From Dehalococcoidia bacterium (lineage in GTDB: Bacteria > Chloroflexota > Dehalococcoidia > Lucifugimonadales > UBA1127): a stretch of DNA of 39,834 nucleotides. Location: assembly GCA_029936935.1 (NCBI GenBank), contig JAPYRQ010000010.1, positions 1-39,834 of the forward strand, given 5' to 3'. Below the pieces are notes generated by a model. The model saw nothing but the letters and a program-made list of their open reading frames with translations, had not been told where the DNA came from and searched no databases. Below are positions 8,115 to 15,264 of this stretch, in pieces. Numbering within the stretch: the stretch's first letter is position 1; each line of letters begins with the position of its first letter. The translations under genes were made by a program, and so were the position numbers.

Positions 8115-8897
8115 ATGTCCCGTAGGGAAACCGCGCGCTGCGAGTGGGGCGAGCGCATGGCGGAGGACATCTTGAGGAGCATCGGTTTTGTGGAGGGCGT
8201 CAACTACTTCAAGCAGAGCCAGATTGAGGGAGGGAGTTCCAGACCTGATTTTGTGTTCATGCTGCCCGACGACCTAAAGCTGAACATGGATGTGAAATTC
8301 CCTTTGGACAACTACATGCGACACCTTGAGGCAGAGTCCGAGGCAGAAAAATCTCAGTTTCAAACGGCGTTCCTGCGTGATGTGAGAGGCCGAATATCAG
8401 AAATCACCAATCGTGAGTATATTAACCCGGAACAGGGAACGTTGGACTACGTCCTGCTTTTCATTCCCAATGAAAGCGTCTACTCCTTCATGCATGAAAA
8501 GGATCCTGACCTTTTGGATTTCGGACTGCGAAACAAAGTTGTATGCTGCGCGCCTTTGACCCTTTTCGCGGTACTGGCGATGGTCCGTCAGGCCGCCGAC
8601 AATTTTGCTCTGCAAAAGTCATCTGAACAAGTCGTTTCGCTATTCGGAAGATTCAATACTGAGTGGGAAAAATTCACGGATTCGATGGAACAAGTCGGCA
8701 AAAGGCTCGACTCGACCCAGAAGGCGTATGGGTTCTTAAGGGGTACCCGTCGCCGCGCTCTGGAACGACCACTGGGCCAAATTGAGACTATTCGGGCCGA
8801 GAGGGGCATTCCCGTCGCGCTTACTGTTGACGACCTTCCTGCACTGACTGCACAGGAGGCGGTCGATTCTTCTGATTCGGGCGATGACGAAGATTAG
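8115..8897 (+). CDS. rmuC: RmuC-type DNA recombination protein, core domain only
   Basis: The 260-residue product aligns with the RmuC core: ARCEWGERMAEDILRSIGFVEGVNY, SSRPDFVFMLPDDLKLNMDVKFPLDNYMRHLEAE, DYVLLFIPNESVYSF and CCAPLTLFAVLAMVRQA. It ends in an acidic SSDSGDDED tail. RmuC limits inversions at short repeats and contains a PD-(D/E)xK-like fold (here RPDF...DVKF). Usual RmuC proteins have an N-terminal membrane helix and long coiled coil before this core; both are absent. An in-frame TGA lies directly before the ATG (TGAATG), and only 99 bases separate it from the divergent nuclease, so the N-terminal half is missing. No clear Shine-Dalgarno is seen. It may be a natural short form or a truncation. 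Confidence 0.82.
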   Translation: MSRRETARCEWGERMAEDILRSIGFVEGVNYFKQSQIEGGSSRPDFVFMLPDDLKLNMDVKFPLDNYMRHLEAESEAEKSQFQTAFLRDVRGRISEITNREYINPEQGTLDYVLLFIPNESVYSFMHEKDPDLLDFGLRNKVVCCAPLTLFAVLAMVRQAADNFALQKSSEQVVSLFGRFNTEWEKFTDSMEQVGKRLDSTQKAYGFLRGTRRRALERPLGQIETIRAERGIPVALTVDDLPALTAQEAVDSSDSGDDED

Positions 8898-9080
8898 GAC
8901 GGTGGAATACGCAGAATGATGTGCATCGTTTGCTACTGGTCCTAGCGCGACCTCTCAAGAGCCTCATACAGGTCCGAGCGGGGAAAAGGCCGCTGCCTGA
9001 GTCGATTGGGGAGCGAGTGTCGGCTCTTAATGCTTATTGCTTGTTTATGGGTGATATGCAGCCGTTTTTATCTGGAGATT

Positions 9081-9155
9081 TGGAGCGGGCGATGGGAATC
9101 GAACCCACGACAGCCTGCTTGGAAGGCAGGTGCTCTACCGCTGAGCTACGCCCGC
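9081..9155 (-). tRNA. tRNA-Gly (TCC)
   Basis: Reverse complement folds as a full cloverleaf: acceptor GCGGGCG/CGCCCGC, D-arm GCTC/GAGC, anticodon arm CCTGC-CTTCCAA-GCAGG, T-arm GTGGG-TTCGATT-CCCAT. The anticodon is TCC. The 3' CCA is encoded (9081-9083). Confidence 0.96.
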
Positions 9156-9203
9156 AATGGTACTTTTCTGCGTGAACAGAGAAGTGCCTGCTACTAGAAT
9201 ACT

Positions 9204-9491
9204 CTAGCCGCGGTATCCACCGCCACCGCCGCCGCCACTGCTGCGTTCTTCGCGGGGTCGCGCTTCATTCACTGTGAGGTCTCGACCGCCCATTTCCTTG
9301 CCGTTCAGGGCCTCGATTGCCGACTGCGCTTCGCTGTCCCCTGGCATCTCTACAAAGCCAAACCCCTTGGATCGACCGGTGTCCCTGTCCTTGATGATGG
9401 TGACAGATTCCACTTGTCCATATTGTCGAAACATCTCCTCAAGTTCCTCTTCTGCTGCTTCGTAAGGTAGGTTTCCTAGATAGATCCTCAA
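9204..9491 (-). CDS. RRM-family RNA-binding protein
   Basis: The 95-residue protein has one RRM domain: RNP2 RIYLGNLPYEA at the very start and RNP1 RSKGFGFVEM near residue 45, followed by a short Arg/Glu then glycine-rich tail (SSGGGGGGGYRG). It binds single-stranded RNA, and similar small bacterial RRM proteins are often cold-induced. The track places the start at TTG 9542. I prefer the TTG at 9491, because AAGGAG sits six bases upstream and the family normally begins M-x-I-Y-V-G-N-L. Use of TTG with an otherwise strong site suggests moderated expression. It lies next to tRNA-Gly on the same strand. Confidence 0.88.
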   Translation of the reverse strand: MRIYLGNLPYEAAEEELEEMFRQYGQVESVTIIKDRDTGRSKGFGFVEMPGDSEAQSAIEALNGKEMGGRDLTVNEARPREERSSGGGGGGGYRG

Positions 9492-9690
9492 ACCGGTCTC
9501 CTTCTGCTGTCTGCCAGCACCATTCTGAGAAAGGCCATTCAAATAGATAGCATTCCTTGCGGACGTAGTATATCCCTATCCCTGCGGGAGTCCAGTGATT
9601 TGTTAACCATCTTAATGGTGCACGTTCAGTGATTCAGTTCAAGACGAACCGTTCATATGCAGGCAGAGATGCTTACGGACCGCGTTACGG

Positions 9691-9696
9691 TATAAT
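9691..9696 (+). promoter_or_regulatory. Candidate -10 box (TATAAT)
   Basis: A perfect TATAAT lies 28 bases before the ATG at 9725. No good -35 is visible at the standard spacing, so this is a tentative promoter for the following gene. Confidence 0.4.
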
Positions 9697-9724
9697 GAAA
9701 TTGGAATCGTAGCTAGGGGAATGT

Positions 9725-10492
9725 ATGGATTTAGCGTTTGAGCGGGGAGACCCAACGTCACCAAAGGGGCATGCCCTTCTGTACTTCAGGGAGTCAGGCG
9801 GGACTGGGAAGTTGTACGCCACCTACGTAATTGTTCTGCCTATCTCCATTGACCTGGTCAAGTACATGCCTCCGTTCCTGGCCAACCAGGTACCCCAGAT
9901 TAATGCCCAAGAGCTATCGGCTTTCGCTTTTCCGCCGATGCCAGAAGAGGTTGGTGGGCAAGCAAGCCTGGAGAGTCTGGTAGCCGCTCGTGGGGACGAC
10001 TTGATCTTCGGTGGCGATGTTTCTACAGCTCAGATTCAGGACATGCTGGTTCAGGTGAACGACCTGGTTCAGGAGTACGCGCAACGCTATCAGTCATACA
10101 TCCAGGGTGCGGTAGATGCGATGCCTGTGGGGGCCACTCAAGAGCCGGAGTTCATTGGCGGGCCCGGGGTGAGCGAAGTGCTTTTCGAGTTGATGGGTGA
10201 GCGAGACCGACTTGCTGAACTGGCCAAACTCATCGGACAACTTCGGTTCGGCGTTGAAGGCAACGATGCTCGACAGATCCAAGAGGCCGAAGACGAGATT
10301 GCGATCCTGGGGCGGTTCCTGCCAGAGCGCTACCAGATGGATGCGCTGCTGAAGAGCGCCAAAGACCCTTCACGAAGCGGTGGCGACCTTGCACAACTCT
10401 ACCTTGAACGTTGCTACAAGCTGGCGGACGAGGACTACACGAGCCTTCAAGACATCGAAGAGCGCATACGCGTCATTGAGTCGGCGTCGTAG
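9725..10492 (+). CDS. Conserved-looking hypothetical protein
   Basis: The 255-residue soluble protein is of unknown family. The first 70 residues look like a folded beta domain (GHALLYFRESGGTGKLYATYVIVLPISIDLVKYMPPF). The rest is helical and acidic with coiled-coil-like stretches (ELMGERDRLAELAKLIGQL, EAEDEIAILGRFLPERY, LQDIEERIRVIE). I do not recognise a named domain and see no catalytic motif. AGGGGA precedes the ATG and a TATAAT lies upstream. It sits between two tRNA genes on the opposite strand, a housekeeping-like position. Its C-terminus suggests a scaffold or regulator rather than an enzyme, but that is speculation. Confidence 0.7.
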   Translation: MDLAFERGDPTSPKGHALLYFRESGGTGKLYATYVIVLPISIDLVKYMPPFLANQVPQINAQELSAFAFPPMPEEVGGQASLESLVAARGDDLIFGGDVSTAQIQDMLVQVNDLVQEYAQRYQSYIQGAVDAMPVGATQEPEFIGGPGVSEVLFELMGERDRLAELAKLIGQLRFGVEGNDARQIQEAEDEIAILGRFLPERYQMDALLKSAKDPSRSGGDLAQLYLERCYKLADEDYTSLQDIEERIRVIESAS

Positions 10493-10513
10493 ATTGCTTG
10501 GGAAGTCTGGGTG

Positions 10514-10588
10514 TGGTGGGCCCGGATGGATTCGAACCATCAACCCAACGATTATGAGTCGTTTGCTCTGCCATTGAGCTACGGGCCC
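10514..10588 (-). tRNA. tRNA with CAT anticodon (elongator Met or Ile-CAT)
   Basis: Reverse complement gives acceptor GGGCCCG/CGGGCCC, D-arm GCTC/GAGC, anticodon arm AACGA-CTCATAA-TCGTT, T-arm GATGG-TTCGAAT-CCATC and an encoded CCA. It lacks the initiator signature of three G-C pairs in the anticodon stem. The choice between Met and lysidine-modified Ile cannot be settled by eye; the acceptor and anticodon arm resemble tRNA-Ile2 as much as tRNA-Met. Confidence 0.93.
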
Positions 10589-10633
10589 TAAAAGGATGAT
10601 AGCATAGGGCCATTCTGTTGGGAGCAGCTTATC

Positions 10634-10822
10634 GTGTCATTCGGTAATTTTCTGTTCCTGTTGGGCATAGGCCTTGTGGTCTTCGGGCTGGTCTGGCGCA
10701 CAAAGAGACGCCAAGCCAGAATCACGCCTAGTCGACGCTCCTTCTTCACCGGCCCCTTCGGCCCCATCTTCATCGGCGTCATCATTGCCATCTGGAGCCT
10801 CTACGAAACAGGCGAATTGTAA
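10634..10822 (+). CDS. Small two-helix membrane protein
   Basis: The 62-residue product MSFGNFLFLLGIGLVVFGLVWRTKRR starts from GTG at 10634 with GGGAG about ten bases upstream. One transmembrane helix spans residues 5-20. A basic loop (RTKRRQARITPSRRS) follows, then a second helix around residues 43-57 (FGPIFIGVIIAIWSLY). By the positive-inside rule the loop is cytoplasmic. No family is recognised; it is probably a small inner-membrane accessory protein. Confidence 0.5.
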   Translation: MSFGNFLFLLGIGLVVFGLVWRTKRRQARITPSRRSFFTGPFGPIFIGVIIAIWSLYETGEL

Positions 10823-10939
10823 CTAGGGGCAGCTCTGCAATGTTTTAGGCCCTCCCTCTATGAGGCCTCTGCCCCTTCCCCACCACGTAGACAGCCGCTA
10901 TGATGAGAACCCGTTGGCGAGAATATTCATCTAAGCTGT

Positions 10940-10980
10940 TGGTGGTAAAAATCACCTAATCCCTGTTGGCTCAGCCAACA
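10940..10980 (+). promoter_or_regulatory. Two hairpins in the leader of the disulfide reductase gene
   Basis: GGTGG-TAAAAA-TCACC (about 10940-10955) is followed by a perfect TGTTGGC-TCA-GCCAACA (10964-10980). The latter ends nine bases before the ribosome binding site. This could be an operator or a translation-control hairpin; no T-run follows. Confidence 0.35.
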
Positions 10981-11002
10981 ATTACGTGTGAGGAGTACAT
11001 TC

Positions 11003-12388
11003 ATGGCGGAAGAGTTTGATGTCATAGTCATCGGCGGTGGTGCTGCCGGTGAGAACCTGGCGGGTCGTGTCCAAGATGGAGGGCTGACTTCCGTTGTTGT
11101 CGAGTCGGAGCTTGTCGGTGGTGAGTGCTCATACTGGGCGTGCATGCCCAGCAAGGCACTACTCCGACCGGGCGAGGCACTGGCCGTGGCAAAACGTGTC
11201 CCATCCATCCGTGACGCCATCACCGGCGGCATCGATGTTGAGAAGGCGCTGAGCAGCAGGAACGCTTTTGCCAGCAACTTCGACGATAGTGGCCAGGAGC
11301 AGTGGCTGGCGTCTGTGAACGCCACGTTGATTCGCGGCATCGGCACAATAACGGGCGAGAAGACCGTCACGGCAGTTGAGAAAGATGGCACTGTCCGGGA
11401 GCTTGTGGCCCGAAAAGCGGTAGTCGTTGCCACCGGAAGCACATCGTTCATGCCACCCATAGACGGGTTGGCTGACGCAGCTGCATGGGACTCTCGCAAG
11501 ATCGTCACGTCCCCCGCCGTGCCAGAACGACTGGTCATCCTTGGCGGCGGCGTGGTAGGTATTGAGATGGCACAGGCGTGGAACTCCCTGGGTTCTGATG
11601 TCACGGTCATTGAGATGCAGAGCGGACTACTTCCCCTGGAAGAGCCTGCAGCCGGAGAGTTTGTTGTGAAGGCGTTTGAGGAGAAGGGCATCAAGGTCCT
11701 CACGGGCAAACGCGTGACGACGGTCAGTAGCAATGACCGAGAGGTCACTGTAACGCTGGACGATGGCGGCTCCGTGATGGGCACTGAACTTGTGGTTGCT
11801 GTGGGCCGTGCGGCGAATACCAACGAGCTGGGCGTGGAATCAGTGGGTCTTGAAGCCGGTAAGTACATTGATGTGGACGATCACCTGGTGGCTACCGGAG
11901 TCTCCGGTGGCTGGCTCTATGCCATTGGCGATGTGAACCGGCGTAACCTGGTTACCCACATGGGCAAGTACCAGGCGCGTATCGCGGGCGACCATATCCT
12001 CGGCAAGGATGTCACTGCTTGGGGAGACAACATGGGCACGCCTCGGGTAGTGTTCACTGACCCTCAAGTGGCATCGGTAGGATTCACGGAAAAAGTTGCG
12101 CGTGAGAAGGGGATTAACGTGCGCGTGGTCACGTGGCCGTACGGCGCGAGCGGCGGCGCAGCTACCATGGGTGAGGGCATTGACGGCACCTGCATCTGGG
12201 TGGTGGACGAGGACAAGCGCGTACTGGTAGGCGCAACTTTCGTGGGACCGGGCGCGGGCGAACTGCTCCATGCGGCTACCATCGCCATTGTTGGACAGGT
12301 TACGTTGGATACGTTGTGGCATGCGGTGCCGGCGTTCCCGACGGTGAGTGAGTTCTGGCTGCGATTCCTGGAGAGCTACGGCCTCTAA
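11003..12388 (+). CDS. FAD-dependent pyridine nucleotide-disulfide oxidoreductase (Lpd/MerA-like)
   Basis: The 461-residue flavoprotein has an N-terminal FAD-binding site (DVIVIGGGAAGENLA), a redox-active pair in GGECSYWACMPSKAL, an NAD(P)-binding region (RLVILGGGVVGIEMAQ), the second FAD motif YAIGDVN, and a C-terminal dimerisation domain. In dihydrolipoamide dehydrogenase the active site reads GGTCLNxGCIPSK; here the C-x4-C pair is kept but its surroundings are changed. The usual C-terminal HxHPT active-site motif is replaced by HAVPAFPTVSEF, in which the downstream His of HAHPT is lost. So it is a family member of unknown substrate, not a standard Lpd; a disulfide or quinone reductase is possible. 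AGGAG precedes the ATG at 11003, and a terminator follows. Confidence 0.85.
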   Translation: MAEEFDVIVIGGGAAGENLAGRVQDGGLTSVVVESELVGGECSYWACMPSKALLRPGEALAVAKRVPSIRDAITGGIDVEKALSSRNAFASNFDDSGQEQWLASVNATLIRGIGTITGEKTVTAVEKDGTVRELVARKAVVVATGSTSFMPPIDGLADAAAWDSRKIVTSPAVPERLVILGGGVVGIEMAQAWNSLGSDVTVIEMQSGLLPLEEPAAGEFVVKAFEEKGIKVLTGKRVTTVSSNDREVTVTLDDGGSVMGTELVVAVGRAANTNELGVESVGLEAGKYIDVDDHLVATGVSGGWLYAIGDVNRRNLVTHMGKYQARIAGDHILGKDVTAWGDNMGTPRVVFTDPQVASVGFTEKVAREKGINVRVVTWPYGASGGAATMGEGIDGTCIWVVDEDKRVLVGATFVGPGAGELLHAATIAIVGQVTLDTLWHAVPAFPTVSEFWLRFLESYGL

Positions 12389-12420
12389 ACCGAAGGACCC
12401 TTAAACCTCGTAGCGATTCG

Positions 12421-12454
12421 AGGAAGCAACCCGTTTAGGGGTTGCTTCCTTTTG
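12421..12454 (+). terminator. Rho-independent terminator
   Basis: AGGAAGCAACC and GGTTGCTTCCT form a long stem with loop CGTTTAGG, followed by TTTGC. It lies 32 bases after the disulfide reductase stop. Confidence 0.85.
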
Positions 12455-12553
12455 CTTTCATCGAATCCTTTGGGTGACCCAATCCGTATAAAGTGCAGAG
12501 TCTCTGGAGAGTCATCAACCCTCACAGCAATGGAATCTGCTATGTGGAGGTGG

Positions 12554-12582
12554 TTGACAATCAAATATGTGTTTGGTACGGT
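12554..12582 (+). promoter_or_regulatory. Candidate sigma-70-type promoter for the ABC lipoprotein
   Basis: TTGACA at 12554-12559 and TACGGT at 12577-12582 are separated by 17 bases and lie about 57 bases before the start codon. Confidence 0.5.
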
Positions 12583-12638
12583 TACCGCCGCCGTAACATA
12601 CTCTACGGGAATAATGCATATTTCAAGGGGGGGTAACC

Positions 12639-14480
12639 ATGAGTAGATCAGTACTTGGCATAAAGCCAGTTCTGTTTTTAGCACTTGCGCTGGTCCTAGC
12701 CTTAGCAGCAGCTTGCTCAAATGGTGACAGTGTCACGACGACAAGTTCGGCGGGCACGACAGCAGCAGCACCTGCAGCAGCAGCAGCAGCAGCAGCAGCA
12801 GCACCACCAGAAAAGGTAGCAGTTTCTGGAATTGGAGCTCAAGAAGCGGCTCCCGCTGCCGCACCCGCTGCCGCGACGACGGGTTCAATCGCAGCCCCGG
12901 TAGAGGCAAAGGTAAACAGAGTCATTTTTGGCCTCATCACCCCCTCTACAGAGCACTACACTCCGGCAAAGCAGGGGCCTCCGACTTCTCAGCCGCTTAC
13001 TCCAATGTATGAGTACCTGGTGGGAATGGACCCCGTAACCGGCACACTCGTCCCTCAATTGGCAACGGAGTGGTCCGTCGATGCGGACGGCAAATCATGG
13101 CGCTTCAAGCTCCGCGAAGGTGTCCAGTTCCACAATGGGTGGGGTGAATTCACTGGCAAAGACGTGAAGCACACGTGGCAGGAGATTGCTGCAGATGACG
13201 CCCTCCATGGAAACCATGGCAGCTTTAAGAGATTTGTATCGGATGTTGAAATCGTCAATGACCATGAGGTTGTCTTCCGGGCGCCGAACCCGACTGCCGA
13301 CCTGTTTATCCTGACGAGCCAACTGTCCCAAAGTTTGTTGATACAGAGCAAGGATCACAGAGAAGCAGCAGGGCTGCCAACGTTGGGTTCTGGTGAAGGA
13401 CCTACCGCGGGTACAGGTCCGTATCGTTTTGCAAAAGGAGTCCCTGGTTCAATGATTCGGTACGAGCGGACACCCACTAAACATTGGCGCATGACACCGG
13501 ACTTTCCTGAATTGGAGATGCGGTGGATGCCTGAAGCGTCCACCAGGCTTGCCGGCTTGCTAGCCGGAGAAATCCACCTAACGACTATTCCCCAAGACAA
13601 CGTGGCACAAGCGACGAAAGCCGGAATGAAATTGGTTACTGGCAACGTTCCAGGCCTCCGAACTTTCTTCTCAATTCGCTGCTGTGTGCGGTTGCCTGCT
13701 GATTTACAGAATCGTCTTAAGCAACCTGCATACGATGCCCCAATGAAGTACCCGGACGCTCCTATGCAGGATATCCGAGTACGTGAGGCCATTAATCGCG
13801 CAATCGACCGAGACGCCCTAAACGAAGCATTCTTTGGGGGCAAGGGCGAGACAATGGTGGTCAACAACTTCCATCCGACACGCGAAGGATGGAATCCGTC
13901 TTGGGCTGAGCGGTTTGAATCACTCTATGGATATGACCCCGCGAAAGCCAAGGCACTCTTGGCTGAAGCTGGCTATGGCCCTGACAATGTCTTGGAAATA
14001 GGGCTACAGTCAAAGAATCTGTCTCACTACTCCGGTTCACTTGATGTTGTTGACGCAACAGTCGAGTATCTCCGTGCCATAGGAATCAAACCTAAGCTCA
14101 TTGTCCAAGATGCGGCAACGGAAAGTGCTGAGGGTAGGGCCTTTAAGCATCGCAACCGTTTGACCATCACCGGGACTAGCTCTCACCTGCTACTGGGCAT
14201 CCGGGTTTATGCCACTCATTCCACACCAAGAACAGGAAACCCGGAGTGGGGTGATACCGACAAGCTCTTCATTGATATCCGTGGAACGCTGGACCCTGCA
14301 AAGCAATTGAAGTGGCTAGACGAATTGGGAGAATTGACGTTCCTTCGTTACCAGACAGTTCCGCTGTTTTGGCTCCCCCCTGAGGCGGTGATCAACCCGG
14401 ACATTGTTAGTGATTACGTGTTCCCAGGCGCTATCACCAGTACTTGGACGCACCTTGAATTCATCAAGGCTGCCCAGTAA
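12639..14480 (+). CDS. ABC transporter substrate-binding lipoprotein (SBP_bac_5, oligopeptide/dipeptide type)
   Basis: The 613-residue extracytoplasmic lipoprotein begins with a signal peptide (VLFLALALVLALAAAC) and a lipobox with Cys26 as the lipid-anchored residue. A low-complexity Ala/Pro/Thr linker up to about residue 85 follows; it includes a run of ten alanines. The SBP_bac_5 domain comes next: TPMYEYLVGMDPVTGTLVPQLATEWSVDADGKSWRFKLREGVQFHNG. Further motifs are TGTGPYRF-like sequence and DIRVREAINRAIDRDALNEAFFGG. It captures peptides or other ligands for a Dpp/Opp-type importer. No permease or ATPase is adjacent; a permease pair lies 7.5 kb away. The start has AAGGGGGGG upstream. A strong hairpin terminator follows. 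Confidence 0.92.
   Translation: MSRSVLGIKPVLFLALALVLALAAACSNGDSVTTTSSAGTTAAAPAAAAAAAAAAPPEKVAVSGIGAQEAAPAAAPAAATTGSIAAPVEAKVNRVIFGLITPSTEHYTPAKQGPPTSQPLTPMYEYLVGMDPVTGTLVPQLATEWSVDADGKSWRFKLREGVQFHNGWGEFTGKDVKHTWQEIAADDALHGNHGSFKRFVSDVEIVNDHEVVFRAPNPTADLFILTSQLSQSLLIQSKDHREAAGLPTLGSGEGPTAGTGPYRFAKGVPGSMIRYERTPTKHWRMTPDFPELEMRWMPEASTRLAGLLAGEIHLTTIPQDNVAQATKAGMKLVTGNVPGLRTFFSIRCCVRLPADLQNRLKQPAYDAPMKYPDAPMQDIRVREAINRAIDRDALNEAFFGGKGETMVVNNFHPTREGWNPSWAERFESLYGYDPAKAKALLAEAGYGPDNVLEIGLQSKNLSHYSGSLDVVDATVEYLRAIGIKPKLIVQDAATESAEGRAFKHRNRLTITGTSSHLLLGIRVYATHSTPRTGNPEWGDTDKLFIDIRGTLDPAKQLKWLDELGELTFLRYQTVPLFWLPPEAVINPDIVSDYVFPGAITSTWTHLEFIKAAQ
12761..12803 (+). repeat. GCA/CAG trinucleotide tract encoding polyalanine
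   Basis: Nearly uninterrupted GCA repeats inside the lipoprotein gene code for the alanine linker after the lipobox. This tract is prone to slippage and so to length variation. Confidence 0.9.
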
Positions 14481-14514
14481 GGGATAGCCGGAGATCCGTC
14501 TCATAAGGAATATA

Positions 14515-14549
14515 AGAAAGGGCCCCGTGCCTAGCACGGGGCCCTTTCT
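14515..14549. terminator. Bidirectional hairpin terminator
   Basis: Perfect 16-bp stem AGAAAGGGCCCCGTGC / GCACGGGGCCCTTTCT with a CTA loop, between the ABC lipoprotein gene and the convergent decayed MetE-like gene. Confidence 0.75.
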
Positions 14550-14575
14550 TAGTCATTGATAGGGGTACTACCGCT

Positions 14576-15173
14576 TTATGGTGTAGCGTCTTCCAATATC
14601 TCCAACTCCCGTCTGACCGTCGCTGCCCCTGTTGCGAAAAGCTCCAGCACCTCTTCGTTGACCGCTGCTGCGTAAGCGAGGCCCAGCGTGCGAGGGCCTT
14701 TGTAGTGCTCATCGACTGGCTGCTGCGACATGGTGAAGGGGCCAGGCACGGTCACCTTGATGGTGCGGTCTGTGTTGCTTCGCAGGAACGCACGTCCTCC
14801 ACTCGCACCGGGCGGGAACGCCTGATAGGGCCGGCGACGCGAGGGACGTAGACCGTGGTGCCGGGGCTTCTACCGGGTACTTCGCCGGACGTTCGGTATC
14901 GATGCCGGCCAGTGCGGTGACGAACCTGTTGGAGTAGCTCTCGCGGCGAATCTCGCCGTCGGAGATGATATCGATGCCTGCCTGCTCCAACGCGCGGATT
15001 GCCAGCACCGTGGCGTCATTCTGATCCTCGTCGAGCAGTTCCGGGGCCACGTTCCAGAAATCTGTCTTCCGGATTCGTGGGACGGTGCGTCCGCCGAGGG
15101 AGTCTCGTCTGACCAGCCAGTTCGGCTGCAGATAGCTTCCAACCACCGTTGTGGGCAGCAGCTTGTCAGTCAT
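14576..15173 (-). pseudogene. MetE-like (cobalamin-independent methionine synthase C-terminal-type) gene remnant
   Basis: From ATG 15173 the frame reads MTDKLLPTTVVGSYLQPNWLVRR, then DIISDGEIRRESYSNRFVTALAGI, as in the UROD/MetE-like methyltransferase family. Near 14872 the sense passes to a second frame (TTVYVPRVAGPIRRSRPVRVEDV). Near 14800 it passes to a third (FLRSNTDRTIKVTVPGPFTMSQQPVDEHYKGP), ending ELEILEDATP-stop at 14576. So there are at least two indels. The product also ends where intact members continue with GADVVQxDEP and the zinc ligands, so the 3' half is lost. An intact, distantly similar paralogue lies just upstream on the same strand. Multiple lesions plus truncation make this a genuine relic more likely than an assembly artefact. 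Confidence 0.75.
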
Positions 15174-15264
15174 TGTGAATGCCCCATATGATAAAGCTTG
15201 AGACAACGAAATCGCGTCTCCAGCTTTACTTTGGCCACTAGCTACATGGTACCCTCAGAGAGTG

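Noticed and set aside
10927-11868. 313-residue minus-strand ORF
   Set aside because: Antisense to the disulfide reductase, Ser/Thr/Pro-rich composition typical of a shadow frame.
12761-12803. Trinucleotide repeats as a CRISPR or noncoding repeat
   Set aside because: No spacers; the tract lies in frame inside a lipoprotein gene and encodes alanine.
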